Part shown: piece by piece, positions 34,368-42,680 of the stretch
How the letters are laid out: each line of letters begins with the position of its first letter
Position numbering within the stretch: the first letter of the stretch is position 1
NCBI GenBank assembly: GCA_024711005.1
Contig: JANJTQ010000290.1
Coordinates: forward strand, 1 to 49,022
Length of the DNA: 49,022 bases
Direction: 5' to 3'
DNA from: Opitutaceae bacterium
GTDB taxonomy: Bacteria; Verrucomicrobiota; Verrucomicrobiia; Opitutales; Opitutaceae
Position numbers and translations under genes: made by a program
The notes under the pieces: generated by a model
Databases searched by the model: none
Seen by the model: the letters and a program-made list of their open reading frames with translations, nothing else
What the model was told of the DNA's origin: nothing

Positions 34368-35093
34368 TCAGCCACTCCGCTTCGTGAGTTCGCGCAACCG
34401 CCGCACATGCAGCTCTGGCTCCAGCACATCGTAATGACTCGGGATCACCCCGCTCAAATCCATCGCAGCCACCTGCCTCAGGCTGGCGCGCACGCCGTCC
34501 TGCTCACGATTCAACACATGCGGCGGCAGATGCACCGACCACCGATAACTCGCAAAGACATCTCCGCTCAGAAGCCAGCCCGTGCGCTCGCAGAAAAACC
34601 CGCAATGCCCCGGCGTGTGCCCCGGCAGATGCACCACGCGCAACCCGCCCCACCACGGCAGCCGCTGTCCATCGCCCAACTCGTCGGTGACCTCGGGAGG
34701 ACTGAACCGCAGCGCAAATCTCCCCACGCTTTCCAACAGACCACAGCCACGCGCCCAGCCCCGATACTGCACGCGTCCGGCGACGTGTTCTCGGTCCGCC
34801 GGATGAACCCACACCGTCACGTCCGTTTCTCTCTGAATCCGACTCGCCCCGCCCGTGTGGTCCAAATGCCCATGCGTGAGCAAAATCGCCGTCATCTCAC
34901 GTGGCGATCGGCCGATCTCCCTCAGCAAGCGCCAAAGGTCATCCGCGACGCGGACCAACCCGGTATCCACCAAAATCATACTGTCGTCATCGACCAGCAG
35001 ATGCGCCGAGACCAGCGCTCCGCCAAGCCGGTATATCCGCGCGCTTCCCGCCTCCAGATGTTGAACGTCCTCACCCATTGTCGTGCGGGTCAC
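34368..35093 (-). CDS. Metallo-beta-lactamase-fold hydrolase
   Basis: A 241-residue zinc hydrolase with the full metal site: THGHLDHTGG (HxHxDH), LPGHTPGH, SGDVFAS (bridging Asp) and PSHYD near the C-terminus. The family includes thioesterases, glyoxalase II and lipid phosphodiesterases; this one could cleave a thioester or lactone of the pathway product. It is the last gene of an eight-gene operon. Its GTG start overlaps the ligase stop (GTGA), so it is probably co-translated. Substrate unknown. Confidence 0.88.
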   Translation of the reverse strand: MTRTTMGEDVQHLEAGSARIYRLGGALVSAHLLVDDDSMILVDTGLVRVADDLWRLLREIGRSPREMTAILLTHGHLDHTGGASRIQRETDVTVWVHPADREHVAGRVQYRGWARGCGLLESVGRFALRFSPPEVTDELGDGQRLPWWGGLRVVHLPGHTPGHCGFFCERTGWLLSGDVFASYRWSVHLPPHVLNREQDGVRASLRQVAAMDLSGVIPSHYDVLEPELHVRRLRELTKRSG

Positions 35094-36652
35094 CCGCCGC
35101 CCAGCCGCCTCCGCAACTCCGGATAATCCACCTTCGCGTTGTGACGCTTGTCCACCGGCAGCGTCGCCATGAAGCGCACGTCATCCACCTGCGCCCACGC
35201 CACCGCCGCGGACAAGTCCGCCGCCAATCGCTCATCGCGCTCCGCCTCCACGACGAGCACGCGTTTGCCGTTTAGCGCCACCATCGCCGCGCGGCGCACC
35301 ATCGGAAACGTCATCGCCACGCACTCCACGCCAAAGGGATAAAGCACCCCGCGCACATCCTCGATCCGCGCCGCGCAGCGCCCCGCCAACCACAGCCGCC
35401 CTTGTCCGTCCAGCAACCCTGCGTCGCCTGTGCGGTGCCACACTTCGCCCGCCACGCGAAACTTCGTCTCTTCGTCGCCGATTCCGCCCAGATACCCCGG
35501 CAACACGTGGTCGCCCGCGACAACGATCTCGCCCGTCTCGCCCGCCTTCAGACACTCCGCTGCAAATTCCTCCGCGTTCAACGCGCCTCGCACCACGCCC
35601 CAGCGGTCGCGCACCACGCGCAGCTTCACCTCGTCCACCGGCACGCCCGCCAATAACCCGCGTCCGCCGCGCATCGCCGCCAGATCGTCCGCCCCGATCT
35701 CATGCGCGCCCACGTGCGCGATCGGCTCGGCCTCCGTCGATCCATATACCGCCACCACATCCGCCTTCGGAGCCAACGCCTGCAACGCCTCCAGCAACCG
35801 CGGAAACACCGGTGCCCCGCCCGTGTGCAGTTTTTTCAGTCCGTCCAACGTTGCCCCGCGCGCCCTCCCCTCCTCGATCAACCGCTCGAAAAACGCCGGG
35901 GACGCCGTGATGCGATTCACCCCGCGCCGCTCGATCTGCGTCCACACCCGTGCCGCATCCACCGCGCCCGGTTTTCGCAGATCCACATCCGGAATCACCG
36001 TCGTCACCCCGGCCGCGAGATTGGCCAACGTGAACACCGGCAACGTCGCCAGGTCCACGTCGCCCGGCTCCAGCGCAATGCTCGGCGCCAACGCTCGATA
36101 CTGTGCCAGCAAAAATCCCTGCGTGCGCACCGCGCCCTTTGGCACGCCCGTGCTGCCGCTCGTGAACGTCACCAGCGCCGCGTCCTCCGGTCGCGCATCA
36201 CTCATCGTCACGCGCTCCGCCGTCACGCCCGCCAGCCACCGCGTTGTCCCCGGCAGCCAGCCGCCCGTCGTCACCTTTAGCGGAATCGCCCGCAACGCCC
36301 GCGACCGCAGCCGCAGCAGATGCGCCTTCGGAATCGCCAGCAACGCGTCCGGCGTCCAACGCGCACAACACCGCTCCAAATGCTCGCGTCCCGCCGACGG
36401 ATCGAGAAACAACGCCACCGCCCCGATTCGGAAAAGCGCCAGCAACACCACATACAAGTCCGCCGACATCGGCACAAACACCAGCACCGCCTCGCCGCGT
36501 TTCAACCCGCGCGCCCGCCACCACGCCGCCGCCTTCGCGACTTCTTCATCGAGCTGCGCAAACGTCAACGTCCGCCCCGCAGCGTCATCGATCAACGCCA
36601 CCGTTTCCGGTCGCACCCGCGCCTGTTCCGAAAGTTTATCCCCGATGGTCAT
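35090..36652 (-). CDS. Acyl-AMP ligase, OleC-like AMP-binding enzyme
   Basis: A 520-residue member of the adenylate-forming superfamily, expected to activate a carboxylic acid as acyl-AMP. Motifs are TFTSGSTGVPKGAV (A3), VAVYGSTEAEPIA (A5, like OleC), WHRTGDAG (A7) and the C-terminal PVDKRHNAKVDYPELR with the Lys of A10. The order matches fatty acyl ligases such as OleC, which handle beta-hydroxy acids; the exact substrate is inferred only. The ATG at 36652 is chosen; a TTG at 36697 would read through a dispersed repeat. Seventh gene of the operon. Confidence 0.86.
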   Translation of the reverse strand: MTIGDKLSEQARVRPETVALIDDAAGRTLTFAQLDEEVAKAAAWWRARGLKRGEAVLVFVPMSADLYVVLLALFRIGAVALFLDPSAGREHLERCCARWTPDALLAIPKAHLLRLRSRALRAIPLKVTTGGWLPGTTRWLAGVTAERVTMSDARPEDAALVTFTSGSTGVPKGAVRTQGFLLAQYRALAPSIALEPGDVDLATLPVFTLANLAAGVTTVIPDVDLRKPGAVDAARVWTQIERRGVNRITASPAFFERLIEEGRARGATLDGLKKLHTGGAPVFPRLLEALQALAPKADVVAVYGSTEAEPIAHVGAHEIGADDLAAMRGGRGLLAGVPVDEVKLRVVRDRWGVVRGALNAEEFAAECLKAGETGEIVVAGDHVLPGYLGGIGDEETKFRVAGEVWHRTGDAGLLDGQGRLWLAGRCAARIEDVRGVLYPFGVECVAMTFPMVRRAAMVALNGKRVLVVEAERDERLAADLSAAVAWAQVDDVRFMATLPVDKRHNAKVDYPELRRRLGGG

Positions 36653-36710
36653 ACGCTTGGTCCGACTTTCGTGTCTTTTTGTGTGTTTCGTGGGCAAAAC
36701 CCTTCCTTGA
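36653..36710. repeat. Intergenic repeat between GNAT and ligase genes
   Basis: The 58-base gap contains CGTGTCTTTTTGTGTGTTTC followed by GTGGGC on the plus strand; on the minus strand it reads CACGAAACACACAAAAAG and ACACGAAAG. Similar strings are familiar between genes in related genomes, and this is the only junction of the operon without overlap. Confidence 0.45.
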
Positions 36711-37625
36711 TCACGCCGTCAGTCGCTTCGAAAACAACGTATACCTCCGGATCGTCTTCGCATAATGCGCGCTCAGGTTCCGCGACTTGTTCGTCTCATG
36801 CATCAGCGCGTGGATCGCCCGCGTGAAACCCAGCTCCCGCGCCGCCGCGTGCGCCTCCGCCAGCAGCCACGCTCCGAGTCCGGCATGCTGTCGCCCGGGC
36901 AGCACCGCGAGCGTCTTCACGATCACCGTCGTCACCGGCAGCCCGCGCTGCGCTTGCGCGTAATCCGGCACCGCAAACACATACCCGACCGGCTGCCCCG
37001 CTCGCTCGGCCAGCAACACCAGCTCCGGCCTCACCTTATCTCGTATCGCCCGATATTGCGCCAAAAACGCCTCCCGCGGCAGCGGCGTATAAAGGTAATT
37101 CGCCTGAAACGAGACCACCGATACCTCGTAAATCCGCTCCAGTTCCTCCTCGAAGCGCGCCGGATCGATCGGTCGCACCCTCACGCCCGCCATCGCCATG
37201 CGCGTCGCCACCGCATCCACCCGCGGATCACGCGCCGCCAGATCGTCCGTCGCCGAGGAATAATATTCCGCCAGCGGACCAAACCCCGCCGCCCGCCACC
37301 AACCCGGCCACTCCGGCGGATTCGTCGGCTCCAGCAAAAACGGTGGCTCGTCACTCGCATCCGTCACCAATCGGTAACTACGCCACGTGTTCCCGTTCAT
37401 CGGCCCCACCGCCAATGTACAACCGCGCGCCTTCAACTCATCGCATGACCGTACCAACAGCTTCGCCGCGTCCTCCGCCGCATCGGGTGATGCCGAAAAC
37501 CCGCCGATCACTCCGAGTCGTTCGCCTTCCATCGGCGGCACGTGCGTCCACCACAGTGACGCTTCCGCGCCGCCTTCTTGGAGTCGGAGATCTTCACCCA
37601 GGTCCGCTTTCGTGGAGTTGCTCAT
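36711..37625 (-). CDS. GNAT family acyltransferase
   Basis: A 304-residue protein with an N-terminal extra domain (LWWTHVPPMEGERLGVIGGF, then GPMNGNTWRSYRLV) and a C-terminal GNAT core: ELVLLAERAGQPVGYVFAVP, then VIVKTLAVLPGRQHAGLGAW, which carries the acetyl-CoA-binding R/QxxGxG/A signature (GRQHAGLG), and helices ending ARELGFTRAIHALMH. It would transfer an acyl group to an amine or hydroxyl of the pathway intermediate. The ATG overlaps the kinase-like gene stop (ATGA). Specific substrate unknown. Confidence 0.85.
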   Translation of the reverse strand: MSNSTKADLGEDLRLQEGGAEASLWWTHVPPMEGERLGVIGGFSASPDAAEDAAKLLVRSCDELKARGCTLAVGPMNGNTWRSYRLVTDASDEPPFLLEPTNPPEWPGWWRAAGFGPLAEYYSSATDDLAARDPRVDAVATRMAMAGVRVRPIDPARFEEELERIYEVSVVSFQANYLYTPLPREAFLAQYRAIRDKVRPELVLLAERAGQPVGYVFAVPDYAQAQRGLPVTTVIVKTLAVLPGRQHAGLGAWLLAEAHAAARELGFTRAIHALMHETNKSRNLSAHYAKTIRRYTLFSKRLTA

Positions 37626-38944
37626 AATAAAAAAATCATCCCGCCGGCGACCGAGGCTACGAACGCCGTCGCCCCCTGTTTCCACCAGCGGGCGGTCAGG
37701 TCATCGGGCAGTTGCAGATTCCGTTCAAACGCCACGAATCCCGCCGTTGCCACCGCGACGCACGCCAGCCCCGCCGTCATTGCCACGACCGAAACCATGC
37801 GCCCGCGATCCAGCAGTGCGAACGCCGCGCCTTGCAAAACCACCGCCTGCGCCACACCGGCCATCCACCACGCCACGCGTGACCAACCGGGACGCCCTTG
37901 AGAATACCGCACCGTTGCAATCATCGCCTGATGCGCCGCAACCCCGAGGGTAAACCACCACAGCCAAGGCTGTTCGCCCGGCGCGAACGCTTGAGCCACC
38001 GTCCACACCAGTCCGACCGATCCCACGCAAATCACCGCCACCAGGTTGTGACGCGGAATCCCATTCGGTCCCGCCGGCATCAGGCGCACGTAGCTCGCCA
38101 AAAGCACCACCGGCGCGACCAACCACGGCCACCCGCCCACCGCCCAGAAAAAATACAGCGTCAGCGCCCCGCCCAACCGCGCGCAATCATCGACCACCCC
38201 CCGCCGCCGCCAGATCCAAGCCGCCACCGTGATGGCAACCAACACCACGAATCGCACGCCCACCGCCGAAAGCGGCAGCCCCAAATAAATGCTGATCTGC
38301 GCAAACGCCGCCAGCGGCAGAAACACGTTGTCCAACCCCCGCCACGAAATCGCCTCCACAATCATTCCAAACAAACCGATCACCGCCCCGATCAACAGGC
38401 TTGCACGCCAGTCATGGCCAGCGAGCAACAGCGGCCCCGCCACGCACAATAGACCGACCGCTCCCACCGCCAGCGAACCCTCAAAACTCTTCCGTCCTTC
38501 CAGCGTATCATAAAAACGCCGGCCCCACCGCTTGCCCACCAACGCTCCCGCCGCGTCCGCAAACGTGAGCAACGCCACCGGCACGCCAAACGTCAGCGCG
38601 TCGCCCCGCGCCAGCGTGAACACCACCGCCACGCCCAGCGGAAAATACATTTCTCCCAGCGACGTGCGCTTCACGTCGTGCAACACTCCACCAATCCCGC
38701 GCATCAACACCGGCACCGCCCGCAGCGCTCCGAGCACCACCACCGCAAGTCCCGCTAGCGCCCACACCGGCCACGCCTCCGTAAACAGCCACGGAAACAT
38801 CAGGCAAATCATGCCCATGCCCACATGCACCGCCTTGCGCGCCGCCTCCGGGCCGAACATCCCGCCCTCCTGCGCCACCTTCACACCCGCGAGCAGCCCA
38901 CCGAGCGCCCCCAGCACGATCGCGATTGCCGCCAGCGGATTCAC
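37622..38944 (-). CDS. SEC59/DGK1/VTE5-like CTP-dependent polyprenol/phytol kinase family membrane protein
   Basis: A 440-residue polytopic membrane protein. The N-terminal half has AARKAVHVGMGMICLMFPWL, TSLGEMYFPLGVAVVF, TFADAAGALVGKRWGRRFYD and EGRKSFEGSLA, hallmarks of the dolichol/phytol kinase and phosphatidate cytidylyltransferase family, which phosphorylate a lipid alcohol with CTP. The C-terminal half (from about residue 220) has another six or so membrane segments without a known signature, making it about twice the usual length. The GTG start at 38944 overlaps the BtaA-like stop and has GGAGG four bases before it. In this operon it may phosphorylate an isoprenoid alcohol. Confidence 0.82.
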   Translation of the reverse strand: MNPLAAIAIVLGALGGLLAGVKVAQEGGMFGPEAARKAVHVGMGMICLMFPWLFTEAWPVWALAGLAVVVLGALRAVPVLMRGIGGVLHDVKRTSLGEMYFPLGVAVVFTLARGDALTFGVPVALLTFADAAGALVGKRWGRRFYDTLEGRKSFEGSLAVGAVGLLCVAGPLLLAGHDWRASLLIGAVIGLFGMIVEAISWRGLDNVFLPLAAFAQISIYLGLPLSAVGVRFVVLVAITVAAWIWRRRGVVDDCARLGGALTLYFFWAVGGWPWLVAPVVLLASYVRLMPAGPNGIPRHNLVAVICVGSVGLVWTVAQAFAPGEQPWLWWFTLGVAAHQAMIATVRYSQGRPGWSRVAWWMAGVAQAVVLQGAAFALLDRGRMVSVVAMTAGLACVAVATAGFVAFERNLQLPDDLTARWWKQGATAFVASVAGGMIFLL

Positions 38945-40083
38945 AGCACCTCCTCCACGACAAAGGCGCTGTAGAAAAACGCCTTGTCCTGCGCGAAGAG
39001 CGGCCGTGCGAGGTCCTCGCGCGAACGCAGCCGTTCCGCCAGCGATTCCGGCCGCCGCCGCGGCGCCAGCATGTTCCAATACGCCAGACGCCCGCCCGGT
39101 GCGCTCGCCTGCGCCAACGACGCCAGAATCGCCGCCGTGTTCTCCTCGGACATGTATTCAAAAATATCCGACAAATTGAACTTCAATACCCGCTTCGACG
39201 CGCCCGCCGCCGTCTCGCGTTCCAAAAACGCCTCCAGCGTGAGTTCGTGCCATTCCAGCCGGTCGAGCCGTGACCGGATCTTCTCAAAGTTCTCTTCGCG
39301 CAACGCCCAAGGCAGCGCCTCGCCATGGATGCCGGTCAAAATCCAGTGCAGATACGGATTCTCCGCCGGATTCAGCGCCACCAGCGCATGTCGCGTCCGC
39401 TCCAAAATCCGGTCCGCCACCGAGCCCTTCACGTATTTGAAAAACGCCGGATCGCGTCCCAGCCGTCCCATCATGAACCGCGAGAAGAACACTTTGAACA
39501 GCAGCCGCCACCGCCAGTTATTCCAGCACTCCTCATAAAACCGCTCCCGCTCGGACAACGAGCCACCACGCAACAGTGCCTCGACGGTCGTTCGTCCGTG
39601 CACCAGCGGCAGCACGCGCGTCCGAAACAACCGAAAGTAGTTCTCAAACTTGCCCGCTGCGCCAGTGCCGCCCGTCACCGACTCCGGCTGCCCGTCCCAA
39701 AACGCCCGTACCGCGGACGATAACCGCCCGCGACACCGCGCATAAAGAGCCGCCCGCTCCGCCACCGCGCCCGGACGCGATCCCATGAGCACCAACAACT
39801 CCGCGTGGCTCAGTTCGCGATAAGCCGCGACCCGAAGTTCCAAGCAGGCCAGTTGCGAAGGGTTTAAATCCAACGCAACCACCCGCTCCGCCCCCGCCCC
39901 AAGCAGCGCGAGCGCGTTATCCCCCGCCGACGAAATCGACACGACCGTATCCGTAGGTTGGATATCCAGCGCTTCGACCAGAATATCCGCGTCCTCCCAC
40001 ACCTGCGCATAACGAATCCGCGAAAAATCCGCCCGCGTCGCCGCCTCCGTGGTCAGGGGCTGCCTATCCGAATTAGTGCCCAT
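38941..40083 (-). CDS. BtaA-like (DUF3419) S-adenosylmethionine 3-amino-3-carboxypropyltransferase
   Basis: A 380-residue DUF3419 protein. BtaA moves the 3-amino-3-carboxypropyl group from SAM onto diacylglycerol to start betaine-lipid (DGTS) synthesis. The N-terminal part has RYAQVWEDADILVEAL, VVSISSAGDNALALLGAG and the acidic strand VVALDLNPSQLACLELR (SAM site), all typical. The C-terminal half has FNLSDIFEYMSEENTA and RLAYWNML. No BtaB methyltransferase follows, so the product may be an unmethylated homoserine ether or a different acceptor may be used. Its ATG overlaps the dikinase stop by one base (TAATG). Confidence 0.87.
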   Translation of the reverse strand: MGTNSDRQPLTTEAATRADFSRIRYAQVWEDADILVEALDIQPTDTVVSISSAGDNALALLGAGAERVVALDLNPSQLACLELRVAAYRELSHAELLVLMGSRPGAVAERAALYARCRGRLSSAVRAFWDGQPESVTGGTGAAGKFENYFRLFRTRVLPLVHGRTTVEALLRGGSLSERERFYEECWNNWRWRLLFKVFFSRFMMGRLGRDPAFFKYVKGSVADRILERTRHALVALNPAENPYLHWILTGIHGEALPWALREENFEKIRSRLDRLEWHELTLEAFLERETAAGASKRVLKFNLSDIFEYMSEENTAAILASLAQASAPGGRLAYWNMLAPRRRPESLAERLRSREDLARPLFAQDKAFFYSAFVVEEVL

Positions 40084-42680
40084 TAGTGTTCATTAGTGGT
40101 TAAAATCTCCGTCTTCCGCACCACGCCCGTCGCACCGTCCATCTCCAGCCATTCGCCCGTCTTCACCCATGCCGTCACCCCGCCGATCGACACGATCGCC
40201 GGAATGCCCATCTCGCGCGCCACGATGGCCGAGTGCGACAGCAGACTCCCGTGCTCCACGAGCAACCCCGCCGCCGCCGGAAACAACATGATCCAGCCCG
40301 GGTCGGTGCGCGGCGCCACGAGGATTTCGCCCGACTCGATCACCGCGTTGCGCGGATCCGTGATCACGCGAGCCCGCGCCCGCACCACGCCCGGACAGCA
40401 TCCGATTCCCTTCAAGACGTCGCCTTCCGGCACCACCGCCGCCCGTGTCGCCTTGAATACATTGCCCAAATGCACGGCTCCACGCGTTTCAAAGCGGTTC
40501 GCGGGCTCGGGCTTTTCTCTGAACCCTGCGAATTCTGTTTTCCGCAATGTCACCAATCCGGCGAGGTCGGTCATCGCCGCCGTTCCTTCGATAAAACCGA
40601 GCGTCTCTTCCGCCGTGAGATAAAACACATCGCGCGGCTCGGCCAGACGTCCCGCCGCGTGCAGGCGCTTCCCCAACTCGACAAAAACACGCCGCACCCG
40701 CCCAAACAACCGCGTGCGCTCAAACCGCAGATTCTCCCGGTCGCACACCCGCGCTCGCGTGTGCTTGAGCACCCAGCCAAACACCGCGCGCCGCAACCGA
40801 CGCCCCGCAAGCGTCTCCGCCACCCGCGCCTCCGCTTGCGCGCGCAGCCTCGTATCCGTGCCACTTTCCGCAGCAAGGCCGGTCGCGCCGAAGCGTCGCG
40901 CAAACTGTCCCACCGAACGCAACAGCGTCAGCGGTTCGTCATGGAGCGTGAGGCTCTCCAACTTCAATTCCTCCAAACAGCGGTCGCCAAATTTCTCCAG
41001 GTACTCTGCATAAAGCGCGCGGAATTTCGGCGCCGTCTCCAGCCAGCGTTCGATGGCCGGCAGCGTACCCTCGCAAAGAATCGTGATCGCATCCGCGTCA
41101 TCCGCGACCAAGACGGCCATTTCTCGCACCCGTTTCGCCGGTTCCGCACTGATCATCCCGCCTTCCGCGCAGAGCAGGTCGTTTTGCAGCGTACCGTCGG
41201 TGTCGCCGCACCACTTCGCCGTGAGCTTGCGCGCCACGCCGTAGAAGATCATCGCAAAAAAGTCGTTCACCAGCGGTGCGTCCCACTTGAGCAACAGCTG
41301 TCGTTCCAGATCACGGAAATGTGCCGCCAGCTCATCCGGCCGCATCGTCTCCAAGGGAGGTTCACACGGACGCAGCGCTTCATTCAGCCGTTCGTAGAAT
41401 CGCGCAATTTGACCCGGAAGAGTAAAATGATTTTTCACCAGCCCCAGACACGCTCCCGCCAGGGCAAAACCATCACGCACCTTCGCCCAGCGACCGACCG
41501 GCGTGAGCTTCGCGAGCACCTCCTCCGGGAGTCCTTCTTTGACGCCCATCATCTGCTCCATAAATCCGCGGTTCACCGAAAAGCCGGGTAACAGCGCAAG
41601 CAGCCGATACCAACTGATGAGGTTGTAGTAGATGCGCCCCTCAATGAGTCCGAGCATCCGCGGAAACAAATCGCGATTGTCCTCAATCCGCGCCGTGCCC
41701 ACGCCCATCATCCGTGCAAACTCTCGGTAAACCGCCTCGTAGATTCCCCGCGCAAAGGAAAATGTAAGCGGAGTCGTCACCCCGCTATAACTCTCCGCGA
41801 TGTTGGCGTTGTCCCACAGGTTCAACTCGCCATCCGGATCGGCCAGCCCCGCGAGCGAGGTGATCGGACGCGACTGGAGAAGCCACAGCTTTCCGTTCGC
41901 CCGCGCCCACTCGATGTCTTGCGGACGCCCAAAATGTTTCTCGGTCGCCCGCGCCAGCGCAGCCACCTCGGATGCCTGCGCGTTGGTCAGCGTCGCCGTC
42001 GTCGCCTGCTCCGCCGACACCGGCCGCGAAATCACGCCTTCTCCCTCACCCGGCGCCGCGCGGTGAGCGGCGTGTTTATCGACCAATGCACGCGTCACCA
42101 CATTTCCACTACGGTCGATCGTGAACATGTCCGCGTCCGCCTCACCCGAGACGAGCGCCGATCCCAAACCGAACACCGCCGACACGACCGCGTGACCGCG
42201 TCGCCCACTCACCGGATCGGCGCTAAACGCCACCCCGGCTGTCTCCGCGTCGACCATGCGCTGCACGAGCACGGCGGGGGGTTGCGGCTCACCGGCCAGC
42301 CCCCGCTCACGACGATACGCGAGGATGCGCTCGCTGAATCCCGACCGCCACACCGCGGCGACTTTTTCGGCGATCCGCTCCGGGGGCACGAAGAGAAAGC
42401 TGTCGAGTTGTCCCGCAAACGAATGCTCCGCCCCGTCCTCGTCGAGCGCCGACGAACGCACAGCAAAAAAGGCGGCCCCCCGCGCGACTTCGCCTGCCGT
42501 GGTGACAATCTCCGCCGCGAGTTCCGCCGGCACGCCATCACACGCATACGCGGCCGGCGTCACCACGAACCACTCCGGAATCGGCAGCTTGGCCGATGCA
42601 AGCCGTGCGAGTGCCCCCGCCTTTCCGCCAAGCGGCGCGTCGGGAGGAAATTCGTCGGTGTGGCGGATAATTGTCGTCAT
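40083..42680 (-). CDS. Dikinase of rifampicin-phosphotransferase layout (PEP-synthase-like)
   Basis: An 865-residue protein of the PEP-utilising/dikinase superfamily. Residues 1-275 form the ATP-grasp part (LGGKAGALARL, FFAVRSSALDEDGAEHSFAG, then QRMVDAETAGVAFSADPVSG and LLQSRPITS). The middle (about 285-740) has a helical region starting NIAESYSGVTTPLTF, like the drug-binding domain of rifampicin phosphotransferase (RPH). The phospho-His domain is at the very C-terminus, GSLLSHSAIVAREMGIP with His816. Real PEP synthases end in a PEP/pyruvate barrel, absent here; the length of about 865 also fits RPH. It probably phosphorylates a hydroxyl substrate from ATP (giving AMP and Pi). The ATG at 42680 overlaps the ubiA stop. 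Confidence 0.88.
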   Translation of the reverse strand: MTTIIRHTDEFPPDAPLGGKAGALARLASAKLPIPEWFVVTPAAYACDGVPAELAAEIVTTAGEVARGAAFFAVRSSALDEDGAEHSFAGQLDSFLFVPPERIAEKVAAVWRSGFSERILAYRRERGLAGEPQPPAVLVQRMVDAETAGVAFSADPVSGRRGHAVVSAVFGLGSALVSGEADADMFTIDRSGNVVTRALVDKHAAHRAAPGEGEGVISRPVSAEQATTATLTNAQASEVAALARATEKHFGRPQDIEWARANGKLWLLQSRPITSLAGLADPDGELNLWDNANIAESYSGVTTPLTFSFARGIYEAVYREFARMMGVGTARIEDNRDLFPRMLGLIEGRIYYNLISWYRLLALLPGFSVNRGFMEQMMGVKEGLPEEVLAKLTPVGRWAKVRDGFALAGACLGLVKNHFTLPGQIARFYERLNEALRPCEPPLETMRPDELAAHFRDLERQLLLKWDAPLVNDFFAMIFYGVARKLTAKWCGDTDGTLQNDLLCAEGGMISAEPAKRVREMAVLVADDADAITILCEGTLPAIERWLETAPKFRALYAEYLEKFGDRCLEELKLESLTLHDEPLTLLRSVGQFARRFGATGLAAESGTDTRLRAQAEARVAETLAGRRLRRAVFGWVLKHTRARVCDRENLRFERTRLFGRVRRVFVELGKRLHAAGRLAEPRDVFYLTAEETLGFIEGTAAMTDLAGLVTLRKTEFAGFREKPEPANRFETRGAVHLGNVFKATRAAVVPEGDVLKGIGCCPGVVRARARVITDPRNAVIESGEILVAPRTDPGWIMLFPAAAGLLVEHGSLLSHSAIVAREMGIPAIVSIGGVTAWVKTGEWLEMDGATGVVRKTEILTTNEH

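Noticed and set aside
40083-42680. PEP synthase (ppsA)
   Set aside because: The His domain is at the C-terminus and no PEP/pyruvate barrel follows, so the RPH-type layout fits better.
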